NCBI GenBank assembly: GCA_946886325.1
Contig: CAMPIK010000058.1
Location: 1-9,719 of the forward strand
Length of the DNA: 9,719 nucleotides
DNA from: an uncultured Shinella sp.
GTDB lineage: Bacteria; Pseudomonadota; Alphaproteobacteria; Rhizobiales; Rhizobiaceae
Reading direction: 5' to 3'
Shown: positions 1-7,917 of the stretch, in pieces
Numbering within the stretch: position 1 is the stretch's first letter
Layout of the letters: each line of letters begins with the position of its first letter
The notes under the pieces: model-generated
What the model was told of the DNA's origin: nothing
Seen by the model: the letters and a program-made list of their open reading frames with translations, nothing else
The model's database searches: none
Program-made: the position numbers and the translations under genes

Positions 1-774
1 TGGAGCCAGGACCCGGCCTCCTTCATCGTCAACGCGCTGCAGCCGGCCGAAGTCGCCAAGGTCGTTCTGGATGAAGATGCCGAGCGCATCGAAGTCGTCG
101 TTCCGGACGAGCAGCTCTCGCTCGCCATCGGCCGCCGCGGCCAGAACGTGCGCCTTGCCTCGCAGCTCACCGGCTGGGACATCGACATCCTGACGGAAGC
201 CGAAGAGTCCGAGCGCCGCCAGAAGGAATTCAACGAGCGCACGGCCCTCTTCATGGACTCGCTCGACGTCGATGAGATGGTCGGTCAGGTTCTTGCTTCC
301 GAGGGCTTTGCCGCCGTCGAGGAACTGGCCTTTGTCGAACTCGACGAAATCGCCTCGATCGAAGGTTTCGACGAGGATACGGCGCTCGAAATCCAGACGC
401 GCGCCCGCGAATTCCTCGAGCGCATCGAGGCCGAGATGGACGAGAAGCGCAAGGCGCTCGGCGTCGAGGACGAGCTGCGCCAGATCGACGGCATGACCGC
501 GCAGATGCTGGTGGCACTCGGCGAGGACGGCATCAAGACGATGGAAGACTTCGCCGGCTGCGCCGCGGACGATCTCGTCGGCTGGACGGAGCGCAAGGAC
601 GGCGAGACCAAGAAGTTCGAGGGCCTGTTCTCGAAGCTCGAAGTGTCCCGCGCCGAAGCCGAGGCGATGATCGTGCAGGCGCGCCTTGCGGCCGGCTGGA
701 TCACCGAGGAAGACCTCGCCGCCGGACAGCAGGAAGAAGTCGAGGTCGTCGACGGCGCGGAGCAGGACGCCTGA
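1..774 (+). CDS. nusA: Transcription termination/antitermination factor NusA (C-terminal part, 5' truncated)
   Basis: NusA binds RNA polymerase and nascent RNA, modulating pausing, intrinsic termination and antitermination. The frame is open from base 1, so only the last 257 residues are present; rhizobial NusA is roughly 530-540 residues. Residues about 1-65 of the fragment are the end of the KH2 RNA-binding domain, with the signature [12 protein letters not shown] at residues 43-54. Two C-terminal helix-hairpin-helix repeats follow, resembling the E. coli AR1 and AR2 domains: AR1 at about 85-142 ([23 protein letters not shown]) and AR2 at about 158-240. AR2 carries a lysine-rich insertion around residues 195-212 that the E. 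coli repeat lacks. The tail is acidic. The protein ends at TGA 772-774, 33 bp before the ylxR-type gene, consistent with co-transcription. An ATG-less internal start at GTG 148 would lie inside KH2 and is not a real start. Confidence 0.97.
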   Translation, partial: WSQDPASFIVNALQPAEVAKVVLDEDAERIEVVVPDEQLSLAIGRRGQNVRLASQLTGWDIDILTEAEESERRQKEFNERTALFMDSLDVDEMVGQVLASEGFAAVEELAFVELDEIASIEGFDEDTALEIQTRAREFLERIEAEMDEKRKALGVEDELRQIDGMTAQMLVALGEDGIKTMEDFAGCAADDLVGWTERKDGETKKFEGLFSKLEVSRAEAEAMIVQARLAAGWITEEDLAAGQQEEVEVVDGAEQDA

Positions 775-807
775 GGGCGTCCGGTTCCGGGGAAGGCGGA
801 TTGACCG

Positions 808-1476
808 TTGGCTGAGCACAAGCGGAAGGACGACGGTTTGAACGATCGCACCTGCATCGTGACCCGCGAAAGCGGTGATGCGGACGCGCTGATCCGTTTC
901 GTGGCAGGTCCGGACGGCATGGTTGTTCCGGACCTCAAGCGGCAGCTTCCGGGCCGCGGCTGTTGGGTCAAGGCCGAAAGGGCGCTTGTCGACAAGGCTG
1001 TCGCGAAGAAGCTGTTCGCGCGTGCCCTGAAGACGGAGGTTCGCGCCGCGCCCGATCTCGGCGCGGAGGTGGACCGCCTGCTGGTGAACCAGCTTGCCGG
1101 AATGATGAACCTGGCGCGCAAGGCCGGCCAGTTCGTGACCGGGTCGTCAAAGGTGGATCAGGCGGTGCGCGCGCTGGCGGCACTTGCCGTCTTCCACGCG
1201 GTGGATGCGGCCGACGACGGCGTGCGAAAGATCGACCAGGCGCGCAAGGCGGCAAGCTACCTGCGCGACGAAGAGAAAGAAGAAGAGATACCGGCGTTCC
1301 GCTTCTTTGCAGAGGCGGAAATGGAAGCCCTTTTGGGCCAGAATGCGTTTATCCATGCCGCGGCGCTTGCAGGGCAGGCGGGTGAAGGTGTAGTGAAGCG
1401 CGCAATCATGCTCGACCGATACCGAAACGGTGCCAAAAGTCGAGCCCTTGGCGGCGATCGGCCGCTGGAACAATGA
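808..1476 (+). CDS. YlxR-L7Ae fusion RNA-binding protein
   Basis: This 222-residue protein joins two small RNA-binding families that are separate genes (ylxR and ylxQ) between nusA and infB in Bacillus. Residues about 13-75 are a YlxR (DUF448) domain with RTCIVTRE at 14-21 and the GRG turn of GRGCWVK near residue 50. Residues about 90-185 resemble the L7Ae/L30e fold, seen in NQLAGMMNLARKAGQFVTG. The exact role is uncertain; the families bind structured RNA, and YlxR proteins have been linked to RNase P and transcription control. The TTG start at 808 is well supported: an in-frame TGA lies at 802-804, a purine-rich GGAAGG ribosome site sits at 791-796, and no ATG occurs before the conserved RTCIVT motif. 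It lies 33 bp after nusA and 105 bp before infB, so it is probably in their operon. The basic C-terminal tail after residue 200 is not assigned. Confidence 0.9.
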   Translation: MAEHKRKDDGLNDRTCIVTRESGDADALIRFVAGPDGMVVPDLKRQLPGRGCWVKAERALVDKAVAKKLFARALKTEVRAAPDLGAEVDRLLVNQLAGMMNLARKAGQFVTGSSKVDQAVRALAALAVFHAVDAADDGVRKIDQARKAASYLRDEEKEEEIPAFRFFAEAEMEALLGQNAFIHAAALAGQAGEGVVKRAIMLDRYRNGAKSRALGGDRPLEQ

Positions 1477-1581
1477 CGCGGACAGTCGGCCGAAACCGGC
1501 GTCGAGCGCGTTGTCGCATAAGAATTGAACGACGGGGTCTGGTGATACGCATCCGGCCCTGATCTGCAGGAACGGAAACGA

Positions 1582-4206
1582 ATGACCGATAACAACGACG
1601 ACAAGACAATCAGTGTGGCGGGCAAAAAGACGCTGACCCTGAAACCCTCTGGGGTTCAGCAGGGTACCGTGCGTCAGGATATGGGCCGTGGCCGCACGAA
1701 GGCTGTCGTGGTCGAAACGCGCAAACGCCGCATCAACCGTCCGGAAGACGAGCGTCCGGCCGTCACGCCGGTCGCGCCCGTCGTAGCGCGCCCGCCTGAG
1801 CCGACGCGTCAACCGGTCTCTCCGCCGCCGCAGCAGAACCGGCCGCGCACGGGCGTCGTCCTCAACCAGCTTTCGGCTGGCGAGGTCGAGGCACGCCGTC
1901 GCGCGCTCGCGGAAGCGCAGATCCGCGAAGTGGAAGAGGCAAAGCAGCGCGCCGAGGATGAGGCACGCCGCAAGGTCGAGGAAGAAGCCCGCCGCAAGGC
2001 CGACGAAGAGGCTCGCATCCAGCGCGAGGCGGAAGAGGCCGAACGCCGCGCCGCCGCCGCTGCCCGTGGCGAATCCGAAGAGGAAGTCGCCGCCGCCGCG
2101 CCCGAGCCGGAGCCCGTCGTCGTTGCCCCGGTCGCCGAGCGCCCGCAGCCGCGTTCCGCCGCACCTGCAGCACCTGTCGTGACGGGCCGTCGCCGTACGG
2201 AAACCGAAGAAGAAGAGAGCCGCAGTCGCGGACCGAGCGGCCCCGGCCGCGGCAAGGTCACGCGCCCGGAACCGGCAAAGGCACCGGCGCGCCCGAAGGG
2301 CGACGAAGGCCGCCGCCAGGGCAAGCTGACGCTGACGACCGCCGGCACCGACGAGGACGGCTCGCAGCGCGGCCGCTCGCTCTCGGCCATGCGTCGTCGC
2401 CAGGAGAAGTTCAAGCGCTCGATGATGCAGGAGACCCGTGAAAAGGTCATGCGCGAAGTCATCCTGCCGGAGACGATCACCATTCAGGAACTGTCGCAGC
2501 GCATGTCCGAACGCGCCGTCGACGTCATCAAGTACCTCATGAAAGAGGGCCAGATGATGAAGCCGGGCGACCTGATCGACGCCGACCTCGCCGAGATCAT
2601 CGCGGGTGAATTCGGTCACACGGTCAAGCGCGTTTCGGAATCCGACGTCGAGGAAGGCATCTTCAACGTCTCCGACGAGGATGGCAATCTCGAGCCCCGT
2701 CCGCCGATCGTCACCATCATGGGCCACGTCGACCACGGCAAGACTTCGCTGCTCGATGCGATCCGCCATGCCAACGTTGTGGCCGGCGAAGCCGGTGGCA
2801 TCACCCAGCATATCGGCGCCTACCAGGTCGAGCAGAACGGCCAGAAGATCACCTTCATCGATACGCCCGGCCACGCCGCCTTCACGGCGATGCGTGCCCG
2901 CGGTGCGCAGGCGACGGACATTGCGATCCTCGTGGTCGCGGCCGACGACAGCGTGATGCCGCAGACGATCGAGTCGATCAACCACGCCAAGGCGGCCAAG
3001 GTGCCGATCATCGTGGCGATCAACAAGATCGACAAGCCGACCGCCGATCCGCAGAAGGTGCGCACGCAGCTTCTGCAGCACGAGGTGTTCGTCGAATCCA
3101 TGGGCGGTGAAGTGCTCGACGTCGAGGTTTCGGCGAAGAACGGCACCAATCTCGACAAGCTGCTGGAGGCCATCCTGCTGCAGTCGGAAATCCTCGACCT
3201 CAAGGCCAATCCGAACCGGACGGCCGAAGGCACGGTCGTGGAAGCCGAGCTTGACCGTGGCCGCGGTGCGGTTGCGACCGTTCTCGTCCAGAAGGGCACG
3301 CTGACACCCGGCCAGATCATCGTCGCCGGCGACCAGTGGGGCCGCGTCCGCGCGCTCGTCAACGACAAGGGCGAACACGTCAAGGACGCAGGGCCCTCCA
3401 TGCCGGTCGAGGTCCTCGGCCTCTCCGGCACGCCGGCTGCCGGCGACAAGTTCGCCGTCGTCGAGAACGAAAGCCGCGCCCGCGAGATCTCGGAATATCG
3501 CCAGCGTCTCGCCCGCGAGAAGGCCGTGGCCCGCCAGTCGGGTTCGCGCGGCTCGCTCGAGCAGATGATGACACAGCTCCAGACCAGCGGTCTCAAGGAA
3601 TTCCCGCTCGTCATCAAGGGCGACGTGCAGGGCTCGATCGAAGCCATTGCCGGTGCGCTCGACAAGCTCGGCACCGACGAAGTGCGTGCGCGCATCGTGC
3701 ATTCGGGTGCCGGCGGCATCACCGAATCCGACATCTCGCTCGCCGAGGCGTCGAACGCCGCCATCATCGGCTTCAACGTCCGCGCCAACCCGCAGGCGCG
3801 CGCGCTCGCCGAACGCGAAGGCATCGAGATCCGCTACTACAACATCATCTACGACCTGGTGGATGACGTGAAGGCGGCGATGTCGGGCCTGCTGTCGCCG
3901 GAACGTCGCGAGACCTTCCTCGGCAATGCCGAGATCCTGGAGGTGTTCAACATCACCAAGGTCGGCAAGGTTGCAGGTTGCCGCGTCACCGAAGGCAAGG
4001 TCGAGCGCGGTGTGGGCGTGCGTCTCGTGCGCGACAACGTCGTCATCCACGAGGGCAAGCTCAAGACGCTCAAGCGCTTCAAGGACGAAGTGTCCGAAGT
4101 GCATTCCGGCCAGGAATGCGGCATGGCCTTCGAGAACTACGAGGACATCCGCGCCGGCGACACGATCGAGTGCTTCCGCGTGGAGCATGTCACGCGCACG
4201 CTCTAG
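1582..4206 (+). CDS. infB: Translation initiation factor IF-2
   Basis: IF-2 is the GTPase that brings formyl-methionyl-tRNA to the 30S subunit and promotes 50S joining. The 874-residue length is normal for Alphaproteobacteria. Residues 1-60 match the alphaproteobacterial N-terminal segment ([10 protein letters not shown]). Residues about 95-290 are a low-complexity linker rich in Glu, Arg, Ala and Pro, with an imperfect EEARRKA-type repeat. An IF2_N domain follows at about 292-365. The G domain starts near residue 373 and all motifs are intact: G1 GHVDHGKT 381-388, G2 GGITQHIG 405-412, G3 DTPGH 427-431, G4 NKID 481-484, G5 SAK 517-519. Domain II, the IF2-specific domain III and the fMet-tRNA-binding C-terminal domain complete the protein. 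The ATG at 1582 is preceded by AGGAACGGAA at 1568-1577. Shorter isoforms from internal starts, known in E. coli, cannot be judged here. A terminator-like hairpin follows the stop codon. Confidence 0.98.
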   Translation: MTDNNDDKTISVAGKKTLTLKPSGVQQGTVRQDMGRGRTKAVVVETRKRRINRPEDERPAVTPVAPVVARPPEPTRQPVSPPPQQNRPRTGVVLNQLSAGEVEARRRALAEAQIREVEEAKQRAEDEARRKVEEEARRKADEEARIQREAEEAERRAAAAARGESEEEVAAAAPEPEPVVVAPVAERPQPRSAAPAAPVVTGRRRTETEEEESRSRGPSGPGRGKVTRPEPAKAPARPKGDEGRRQGKLTLTTAGTDEDGSQRGRSLSAMRRRQEKFKRSMMQETREKVMREVILPETITIQELSQRMSERAVDVIKYLMKEGQMMKPGDLIDADLAEIIAGEFGHTVKRVSESDVEEGIFNVSDEDGNLEPRPPIVTIMGHVDHGKTSLLDAIRHANVVAGEAGGITQHIGAYQVEQNGQKITFIDTPGHAAFTAMRARGAQATDIAILVVAADDSVMPQTIESINHAKAAKVPIIVAINKIDKPTADPQKVRTQLLQHEVFVESMGGEVLDVEVSAKNGTNLDKLLEAILLQSEILDLKANPNRTAEGTVVEAELDRGRGAVATVLVQKGTLTPGQIIVAGDQWGRVRALVNDKGEHVKDAGPSMPVEVLGLSGTPAAGDKFAVVENESRAREISEYRQRLAREKAVARQSGSRGSLEQMMTQLQTSGLKEFPLVIKGDVQGSIEAIAGALDKLGTDEVRARIVHSGAGGITESDISLAEASNAAIIGFNVRANPQARALAEREGIEIRYYNIIYDLVDDVKAAMSGLLSPERRETFLGNAEILEVFNITKVGKVAGCRVTEGKVERGVGVRLVRDNVVIHEGKLKTLKRFKDEVSEVHSGQECGMAFENYEDIRAGDTIECFRVEHVTRTL

Positions 4207-4228
4207 GCGATCGGCGTCAATCCAGTTC

Positions 4229-4265
4229 ATGCGAGCGCCGGATCGTTTCGGCGCTCGCATTTTTT
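4229..4265 (+). terminator. Intrinsic-type terminator between infB and rbfA
   Basis: A perfect 12-bp inverted repeat (ATGCGAGCGCCG at 4229-4240, its complement at 4249-4260) encloses an 8-base loop. Two further pairs, one of them G-U, could shrink the loop to four bases. Six Ts (4260-4265) follow directly, the classical layout of a Rho-independent terminator. It begins 22 bases after the infB stop, and the rbfA ribosome site GAAGG (4266-4270) starts at the base after the T run. It would end or attenuate transcripts before rbfA-truB. Whether it terminates fully or only partly is not visible in the sequence. Confidence 0.88.
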
Positions 4266-4279
4266 GAAGGGTTATCAAC

Positions 4280-4687
4280 ATGACCAGAGCGAACTCATCC
4301 GCACCCTCCCAGCGCATGCTCCGGGTCGGCGAACAGGTGCGCGCCGCGATCACCCAGGTCCTGCAGCGTGGCGAAGTGCGCGATCCGCTCATCGAAACGA
4401 CCGTGATCGCGATTTCCGAAGTGCGCATGTCGACGGACCTGAAGCACGCCACGGCCTATGTGTCGCCGCTCGGCGTCACCGATCACGACACGATCATCGA
4501 GGCGCTGAACCGCAATGCGAAGTTCATCCGGGGTCGCATCGGGCCGCAGCTTCGGCAGATGAAATACATGCCGGACGTGCGCTTCCGCGACGATACCAGC
4601 TTCGACAATTACAAGAAGATCGATGAGCTTCTGCGCTCGCCGGAGGTCGCCCGCGATCTCGAATCCGGCGAAGACGACGACAGATAA
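4280..4687 (+). CDS. rbfA: 30S ribosome-binding factor RbfA
   Basis: RbfA is a small KH-fold protein that binds the 30S subunit late in assembly, assists maturation of the 5' end of 16S rRNA and matters for growth in the cold. The 135-residue product is the usual size for Alphaproteobacteria. Recognisable family features are the N-terminal helix ([20 protein letters not shown], residues 12-31), the [13 protein letters not shown] strand near residues 53-65, and the [29 protein letters not shown] core, ending in an acidic tail. The ATG at 4280 has GAAGG at 4266-4270, 9 bases upstream. The gene is separated from infB by 73 bp containing a terminator-like hairpin and is followed after 10 bp by truB, with which it is surely co-transcribed. 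Confidence 0.96.
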   Translation: MTRANSSAPSQRMLRVGEQVRAAITQVLQRGEVRDPLIETTVIAISEVRMSTDLKHATAYVSPLGVTDHDTIIEALNRNAKFIRGRIGPQLRQMKYMPDVRFRDDTSFDNYKKIDELLRSPEVARDLESGEDDDR

Positions 4688-4697
4688 CGAAAAGACG

Positions 4698-5633
4698 ATG
4701 TCCAAACCACGCAAACCCAAAGGCCGCCCGGTTTCCGGCTGGCTGATCCTCGACAAACCCTTCGACTTCGGCTCGACGGAGGCCGTCTCCAAGATCAAGT
4801 GGCTGTTCAAGGCGCAGAAGGCCGGTCACGCCGGCACGCTCGATCCGCTCGCCTCCGGCATGCTGCCGATCGCGCTCGGTGACGCCACGAAGACCGTCCC
4901 CTATGTGATGGACGGCCGCAAGATCTACGAATTCACCGTCACCTGGGGTGAGGAGCGCTCGACGGACGATCTCGAGGGTGACGTGACGCAGGCATCGGAC
5001 AGCCGTCCCGCGGAAACGGCGATCCGCGATCTGCTGGCGAAATATACCGGCACGATCCAGCAGATTCCGCCGCAGTTCTCGGCGATCAAGATCGACGGCG
5101 AGCGCGCCTACGATCTCGCACGCGACGGCGAAACCGTCGAGATCCCCGCCCGCGAGGTGGAAATCCACCGCCTGACCCTTCTGGCCTGCCCGAACGGCGA
5201 CACGGCGCATTTCGAAGTGGAATGCGGCAAGGGCACTTATGTGCGTGCGCTTGCCCGCGATTTCGGCCGCGACCTCGGCTGCTACGGGCATATTTCCGCA
5301 TTGCGCCGGACCTTCGTCGCGCCCTTCGGGGAGGAGGACATGGTGCCGCTCGCCGAGTTGACCGCGCTTGAGGCGATCGAAGACGACGCCGAGCGCCTCG
5401 CGGCCCTCGACGCCTTCCTCATCGATACCGGCGAGGCACTGTCGGACCTGCCGCAGGTCGTGATCAACGACGACCAGGCGCACCGGCTGCGGATGGGCAA
5501 TCCGATCCTGCTGCGCGGCCGTGACGCGCCGGTATCGGCCGACGAGGCCTATGCCACGGCGCGCGGGCGGCTGGTGGCGATCGGCGAGATCGGCGGCGGC
5601 GAGTTCCGGCCAAAACGTGTCTTCGCCGGCTAA
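4698..5633 (+). CDS. truB: tRNA pseudouridine(55) synthase TruB
   Basis: TruB isomerises U55 in the T-loop of tRNAs to pseudouridine and also acts as a tRNA folding chaperone. The product is 311 residues, the usual size. The catalytic motif [12 protein letters not shown] spans residues 43-54 with the nucleophile Asp49 (Asp48 in E. coli). The [10 protein letters not shown] segment (about 76-85) supplies the conserved Tyr, and [15 protein letters not shown] (about 177-191) is a further core motif. I chose ATG 4698, not an upstream in-frame ATG at 4623, because the upstream residues overlap rbfA and look like out-of-frame translation of it, whereas family similarity begins at GWLILDKP (residue 14). 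The ribosome site is weak (GAAAAG, 4689-4694), and the 10-bp spacing after rbfA suggests translational coupling. In many proteobacteria rpsO follows directly; here two other genes intervene. Confidence 0.97.
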   Translation: MSKPRKPKGRPVSGWLILDKPFDFGSTEAVSKIKWLFKAQKAGHAGTLDPLASGMLPIALGDATKTVPYVMDGRKIYEFTVTWGEERSTDDLEGDVTQASDSRPAETAIRDLLAKYTGTIQQIPPQFSAIKIDGERAYDLARDGETVEIPAREVEIHRLTLLACPNGDTAHFEVECGKGTYVRALARDFGRDLGCYGHISALRRTFVAPFGEEDMVPLAELTALEAIEDDAERLAALDAFLIDTGEALSDLPQVVINDDQAHRLRMGNPILLRGRDAPVSADEAYATARGRLVAIGEIGGGEFRPKRVFAG

Positions 5634-5671
5634 GCTTTTGGTCGCCCTGCATTTCCAACCACTTATTGCGA

Positions 5672-5701
5672 CTTGATTTCGCCATTTGTTCACGGCTTTA
5701 T
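5672..5701 (+). promoter_or_regulatory. Candidate sigma-70-type promoter for the kinase gene
   Basis: CTTGAT (5672-5677) and CTTTAT (5696-5701) are 18 bases apart. Each matches the alphaproteobacterial housekeeping consensus (CTTGAC / CTATAT) at five of six positions. It lies in the 147-bp gap after truB, in a locally AT-richer stretch. A start near 5708 would leave a leader of about 73 bases before TTG 5781. This is prediction only. Confidence 0.5.
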
Positions 5702-5780
5702 GTCGGTGCCGGTTCGCGCCCGTGAATCGGACGGCAGGGGGAGAGGCTCCCGTTTGTCTCCGGGAGCAGAGGAAGGCCGC

Positions 5781-7508
5781 TTGACGATCGTGTCGACGGA
5801 TCAAAACACGACCGCGCGGGAGCGCCAGGCACCGGATCGTCGCGGACGGGTCCGGCATCCCTTTGCCTTTTATCTCGTCTGCCTCATTCTCGTCGCGGTC
5901 ATTCCGCCCTTCATCTACGCCATCATGGTCCTGCAGCGGACGAACGAGGCGCAGGAACGCATCTTCGAATCGCTGCTGCGCACCTCGACGGGTTCGGTCA
6001 ATCGCGTGGTCGAGCGCGAGGTGACGGGCATGTTCTCGACGCTGAATTTCCTCGCGACATCAGAACATCTTGAAACCTCGAATTTCCGCGCCTTGCATGC
6101 CCAGGCCGCCAAGGCGCTGGAAGAGACCGACAGCCATTTCCTGGTCGTCGACCGGAACTTCAACCAGCTCCTGAACACGCGGGTGCCTTTTGACACCCAG
6201 CTCCGCAAGGTTTCCGACGTGGAATCGGCGACGCGCGCCTTTGAGCGTGCGGAGCGAACGGTTTCCGGTCTCTTCTATGGCAGGACGGCGCAGAAGTGGG
6301 TGTTCAACGTCTATCTGCCGGTCCGTCTGCGCAATGGCGAGACGCTGCTGCTGACGCTGACCCAGAATGCAGATAGCCTCGCAAAGGCCGTCAATCGCGA
6401 TATCCTTTCGCCCGGCTGGAGCGCTGCCGTGCTGGACGAAAAGGGGCATGTCATCGTCACCTCCGACATGAATTCCGACGCGACCGGCAAGCCGTTCTTC
6501 CTGCAGGTCGTCCCGGCATTGCGTCTCGGTGTCGGAAGCGTGCGCAACGAGGGCATCGATTATCAGGTCGTCACGGAATTCTCCGCCCTGACCGGGTGGC
6601 GGATGATCGCCTGGGCGAAGGCGTCCGATGTTCAGGCGCCGGCTGTGTCGTCGCTTCTGTGGCTGATGATCGGTGGCGCCGTCTTCGCAGTGCTGGCGGC
6701 GGTGGGTGCCTTCATGATCGCCCGGGTTCTGTCGCGTGACGTGCGCCAGCTCGCCCGCGATGCGCGCCGCCTCGGCATGGGAGAGCGCATCCCCGAGCGG
6801 CGCCATGTCATCACCGAACTGGAGACCGTCTCGACGGCGCTGTCCGAAGCGGCCGATGCCCGCACCAAGGCGGAAAGCGAGGTCCGCTTCCTGATGCGCG
6901 AGGTCGCGCACCGCTCCAAGAACCAGCTGACCGTCATCCAGGCGATGCTGAACCAGTCCGCCGGCGGTACGGATTCCGCGGCCGATTTTGCGGATGCCTT
7001 CCGCAAGCGCGTCGCCGGTCTCGCGCGCTCGACGGACCTGATGATCGCCAATGCCGCGCAGGGCGTCGATCTCGCCGAACTCGCCCGCAACCAGTTGAAG
7101 CCCTTCGTGCCCGAGGACGCCAGCCGCGTCAAAATTGAGGGGCCGACGGTGCGGATCGACACGCAGACATCCCAGACGCTGGGCATGGCGCTGCATGAAC
7201 TGTCGACCAATGCGACGAAATACGGCGCCTTCGCCAACAATACCGGGCGGGTCGAACTGCGCTGGACGATCGACGAGGAAAGCCTGGCCTTGACCTGGCG
7301 GGAGCATGGCGCCGATATCGGACCGGACGATGCGGCCGCGTCGCGCAAGGGCTTCGGCAGCCTGGTGCTGGAACGCATGCTGGGCATGGCACTCGATGCG
7401 CGTCTCCAGCGCACGATGCATGACGACGGCATCGAGTGGAACGTCACCATACCGGTCGGCAAGCTGCGGGAAGCGCCGAAGGCCGACGACTTCGACGAGG
7501 CCGGATGA
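5781..7508 (+). CDS. Membrane-bound HWE-family sensor histidine kinase
   Basis: The protein should sense a periplasmic signal, autophosphorylate on histidine and pass the phosphate to a response regulator not encoded here. Numbering from TTG 5781 gives 575 residues. Transmembrane helix 1 is at about 28-51 (FAFYLVCLILVAVIPPF) and helix 2 at about 292-315. The roughly 240 residues between them look like an extracytoplasmic Cache-type sensor, inferred from layout only. A HAMP-like linker (about 313-365) leads to the H-box EVAHRSKNQL with His377. The ATPase domain shows the family hallmarks: N-box ALHELSTNATKYGAF with His472 and Asn477, Trp506-Arg-Glu508 (the WxE motif naming the family), and glycine motif KGFG at 523-526. 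Start choice: AGAGGAAGG at 5768-5776 fits TTG 5781. GTG 5790 is an alternative. Longer starts at TTG 5673 or ATG 5700 overlap a good candidate promoter and add residues resembling no domain. The stop overlaps the next gene. Confidence 0.9.
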   Translation: MTIVSTDQNTTARERQAPDRRGRVRHPFAFYLVCLILVAVIPPFIYAIMVLQRTNEAQERIFESLLRTSTGSVNRVVEREVTGMFSTLNFLATSEHLETSNFRALHAQAAKALEETDSHFLVVDRNFNQLLNTRVPFDTQLRKVSDVESATRAFERAERTVSGLFYGRTAQKWVFNVYLPVRLRNGETLLLTLTQNADSLAKAVNRDILSPGWSAAVLDEKGHVIVTSDMNSDATGKPFFLQVVPALRLGVGSVRNEGIDYQVVTEFSALTGWRMIAWAKASDVQAPAVSSLLWLMIGGAVFAVLAAVGAFMIARVLSRDVRQLARDARRLGMGERIPERRHVITELETVSTALSEAADARTKAESEVRFLMREVAHRSKNQLTVIQAMLNQSAGGTDSAADFADAFRKRVAGLARSTDLMIANAAQGVDLAELARNQLKPFVPEDASRVKIEGPTVRIDTQTSQTLGMALHELSTNATKYGAFANNTGRVELRWTIDEESLALTWREHGADIGPDDAAASRKGFGSLVLERMLGMALDARLQRTMHDDGIEWNVTIPVGKLREAPKADDFDEAG

Positions 7509-7858
7509 ACATGGGCAGGGGTCCTCTCAGATGGAGTCTTGTCTTGGCTACGGCGGCGGCCACCATGAGCGTCGCGGGTGTTGGCCGGGCGCAGCAGGAC
7601 GAAGGCCGGTGCCTCGTCAACGATCCGACGGGCACGCCGCTCAATGTGCGCGCCGCGCCGAACGGCGACATCCTGACGACACTTTCGAACGGCATGCGCG
7701 TCGATCCCGTCGACGAGACGCGGCACAATTCGAAGCGCTGGCTGCTCGTCAATCGCTTCGGCGAGCGCATCGGATGGGTGTTCGGCAACTACATTCTTTG
7801 CGACACCAAGGGCGATGCGGGAGACGCCGCGCCGACCCCTCCGTCGGACCAGCGGTGA
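7505..7858 (+). CDS. Exported SH3-domain protein, coupled to the kinase gene
   Basis: This is a 117-residue secreted protein of unknown function. Residues 1-29 form a Sec signal peptide: basic start (MGRGPLR), a hydrophobic stretch (SLVLATAAATMSVAGVG), and a probable cleavage after GRA, before QQDEG. The mature part is a single bacterial SH3-like domain at about 40-98 (TGTPLNVRAAPNG ... WLLVNRFGERIGWVFGNYILC). Cys36 and Cys99 flank the domain and could form a disulfide in the periplasm. Such SH3 domains commonly bind peptidoglycan or peptides, but the ligand here is unknown. ATG 7505 overlaps the kinase stop as ATGA, pointing to translational coupling. ATG 7511 is an alternative with better spacing from GAGG at 7497-7500. 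Longer in-frame starts lie inside the kinase gene and would bury the signal peptide. The link to the kinase is inferred from gene order only. Confidence 0.85.
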   Translation: MNMGRGPLRWSLVLATAAATMSVAGVGRAQQDEGRCLVNDPTGTPLNVRAAPNGDILTTLSNGMRVDPVDETRHNSKRWLLVNRFGERIGWVFGNYILCDTKGDAGDAAPTPPSDQR

Positions 7859-7884
7859 GCCTTTGCGTCGGCCGTATGACGGGC

Positions 7885-7913
7885 CTTCCCTTTCAGACAT
7901 GAATGGTTTATAG
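7885..7913 (+). promoter_or_regulatory. Possible rpsO promoter
   Basis: CTTCCC (7885-7890) and TTTATA/TTATAG (7907-7913), 16-17 bases apart, partly resemble an alphaproteobacterial -35/-10 pair. The -35 box matches CTTGAC at four of six bases. It lies in the 157-bp gap after the SH3 gene and is the only AT-rich -10-like block there. A promoter here makes sense because the insert separates rpsO from truB, but the match is modest. Confidence 0.35.
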
Positions 7914-7917
7914 GCAC

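Noticed and set aside
1477..1581. Possible promoter or hairpin between the ylxR-type gene and infB
   Set aside because: GCCG/CGGC (1489-1500) is only four pairs with no T run, and TTGAAC (1525-1530) has no -10 box at proper spacing.
1147..4452. An 1101-codon open frame on the minus strand across infB and its neighbours
   Set aside because: It is antisense to infB and to parts of the ylxR-type gene and rbfA. Strong G/C third-position bias removes stops from this opposite frame, and its translation is compositionally odd with no recognisable domain. A shadow, though unusually long.
5610..5641. CCAAAA/TTTTGG pairing around the truB stop codon
   Set aside because: Six mostly A-T pairs around a poorly paired 20-base interior do not make a terminator.
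4524..5858. A 444-codon minus-strand frame opposite truB
   Set aside because: It covers truB and the following gap without a domain I recognise and is explained by codon bias of the sense gene.
7866..7893. Possible terminator after the SH3 gene
   Set aside because: The best stems have four pairs with eight-base loops and are followed by a broken pyrimidine run, too weak to call.
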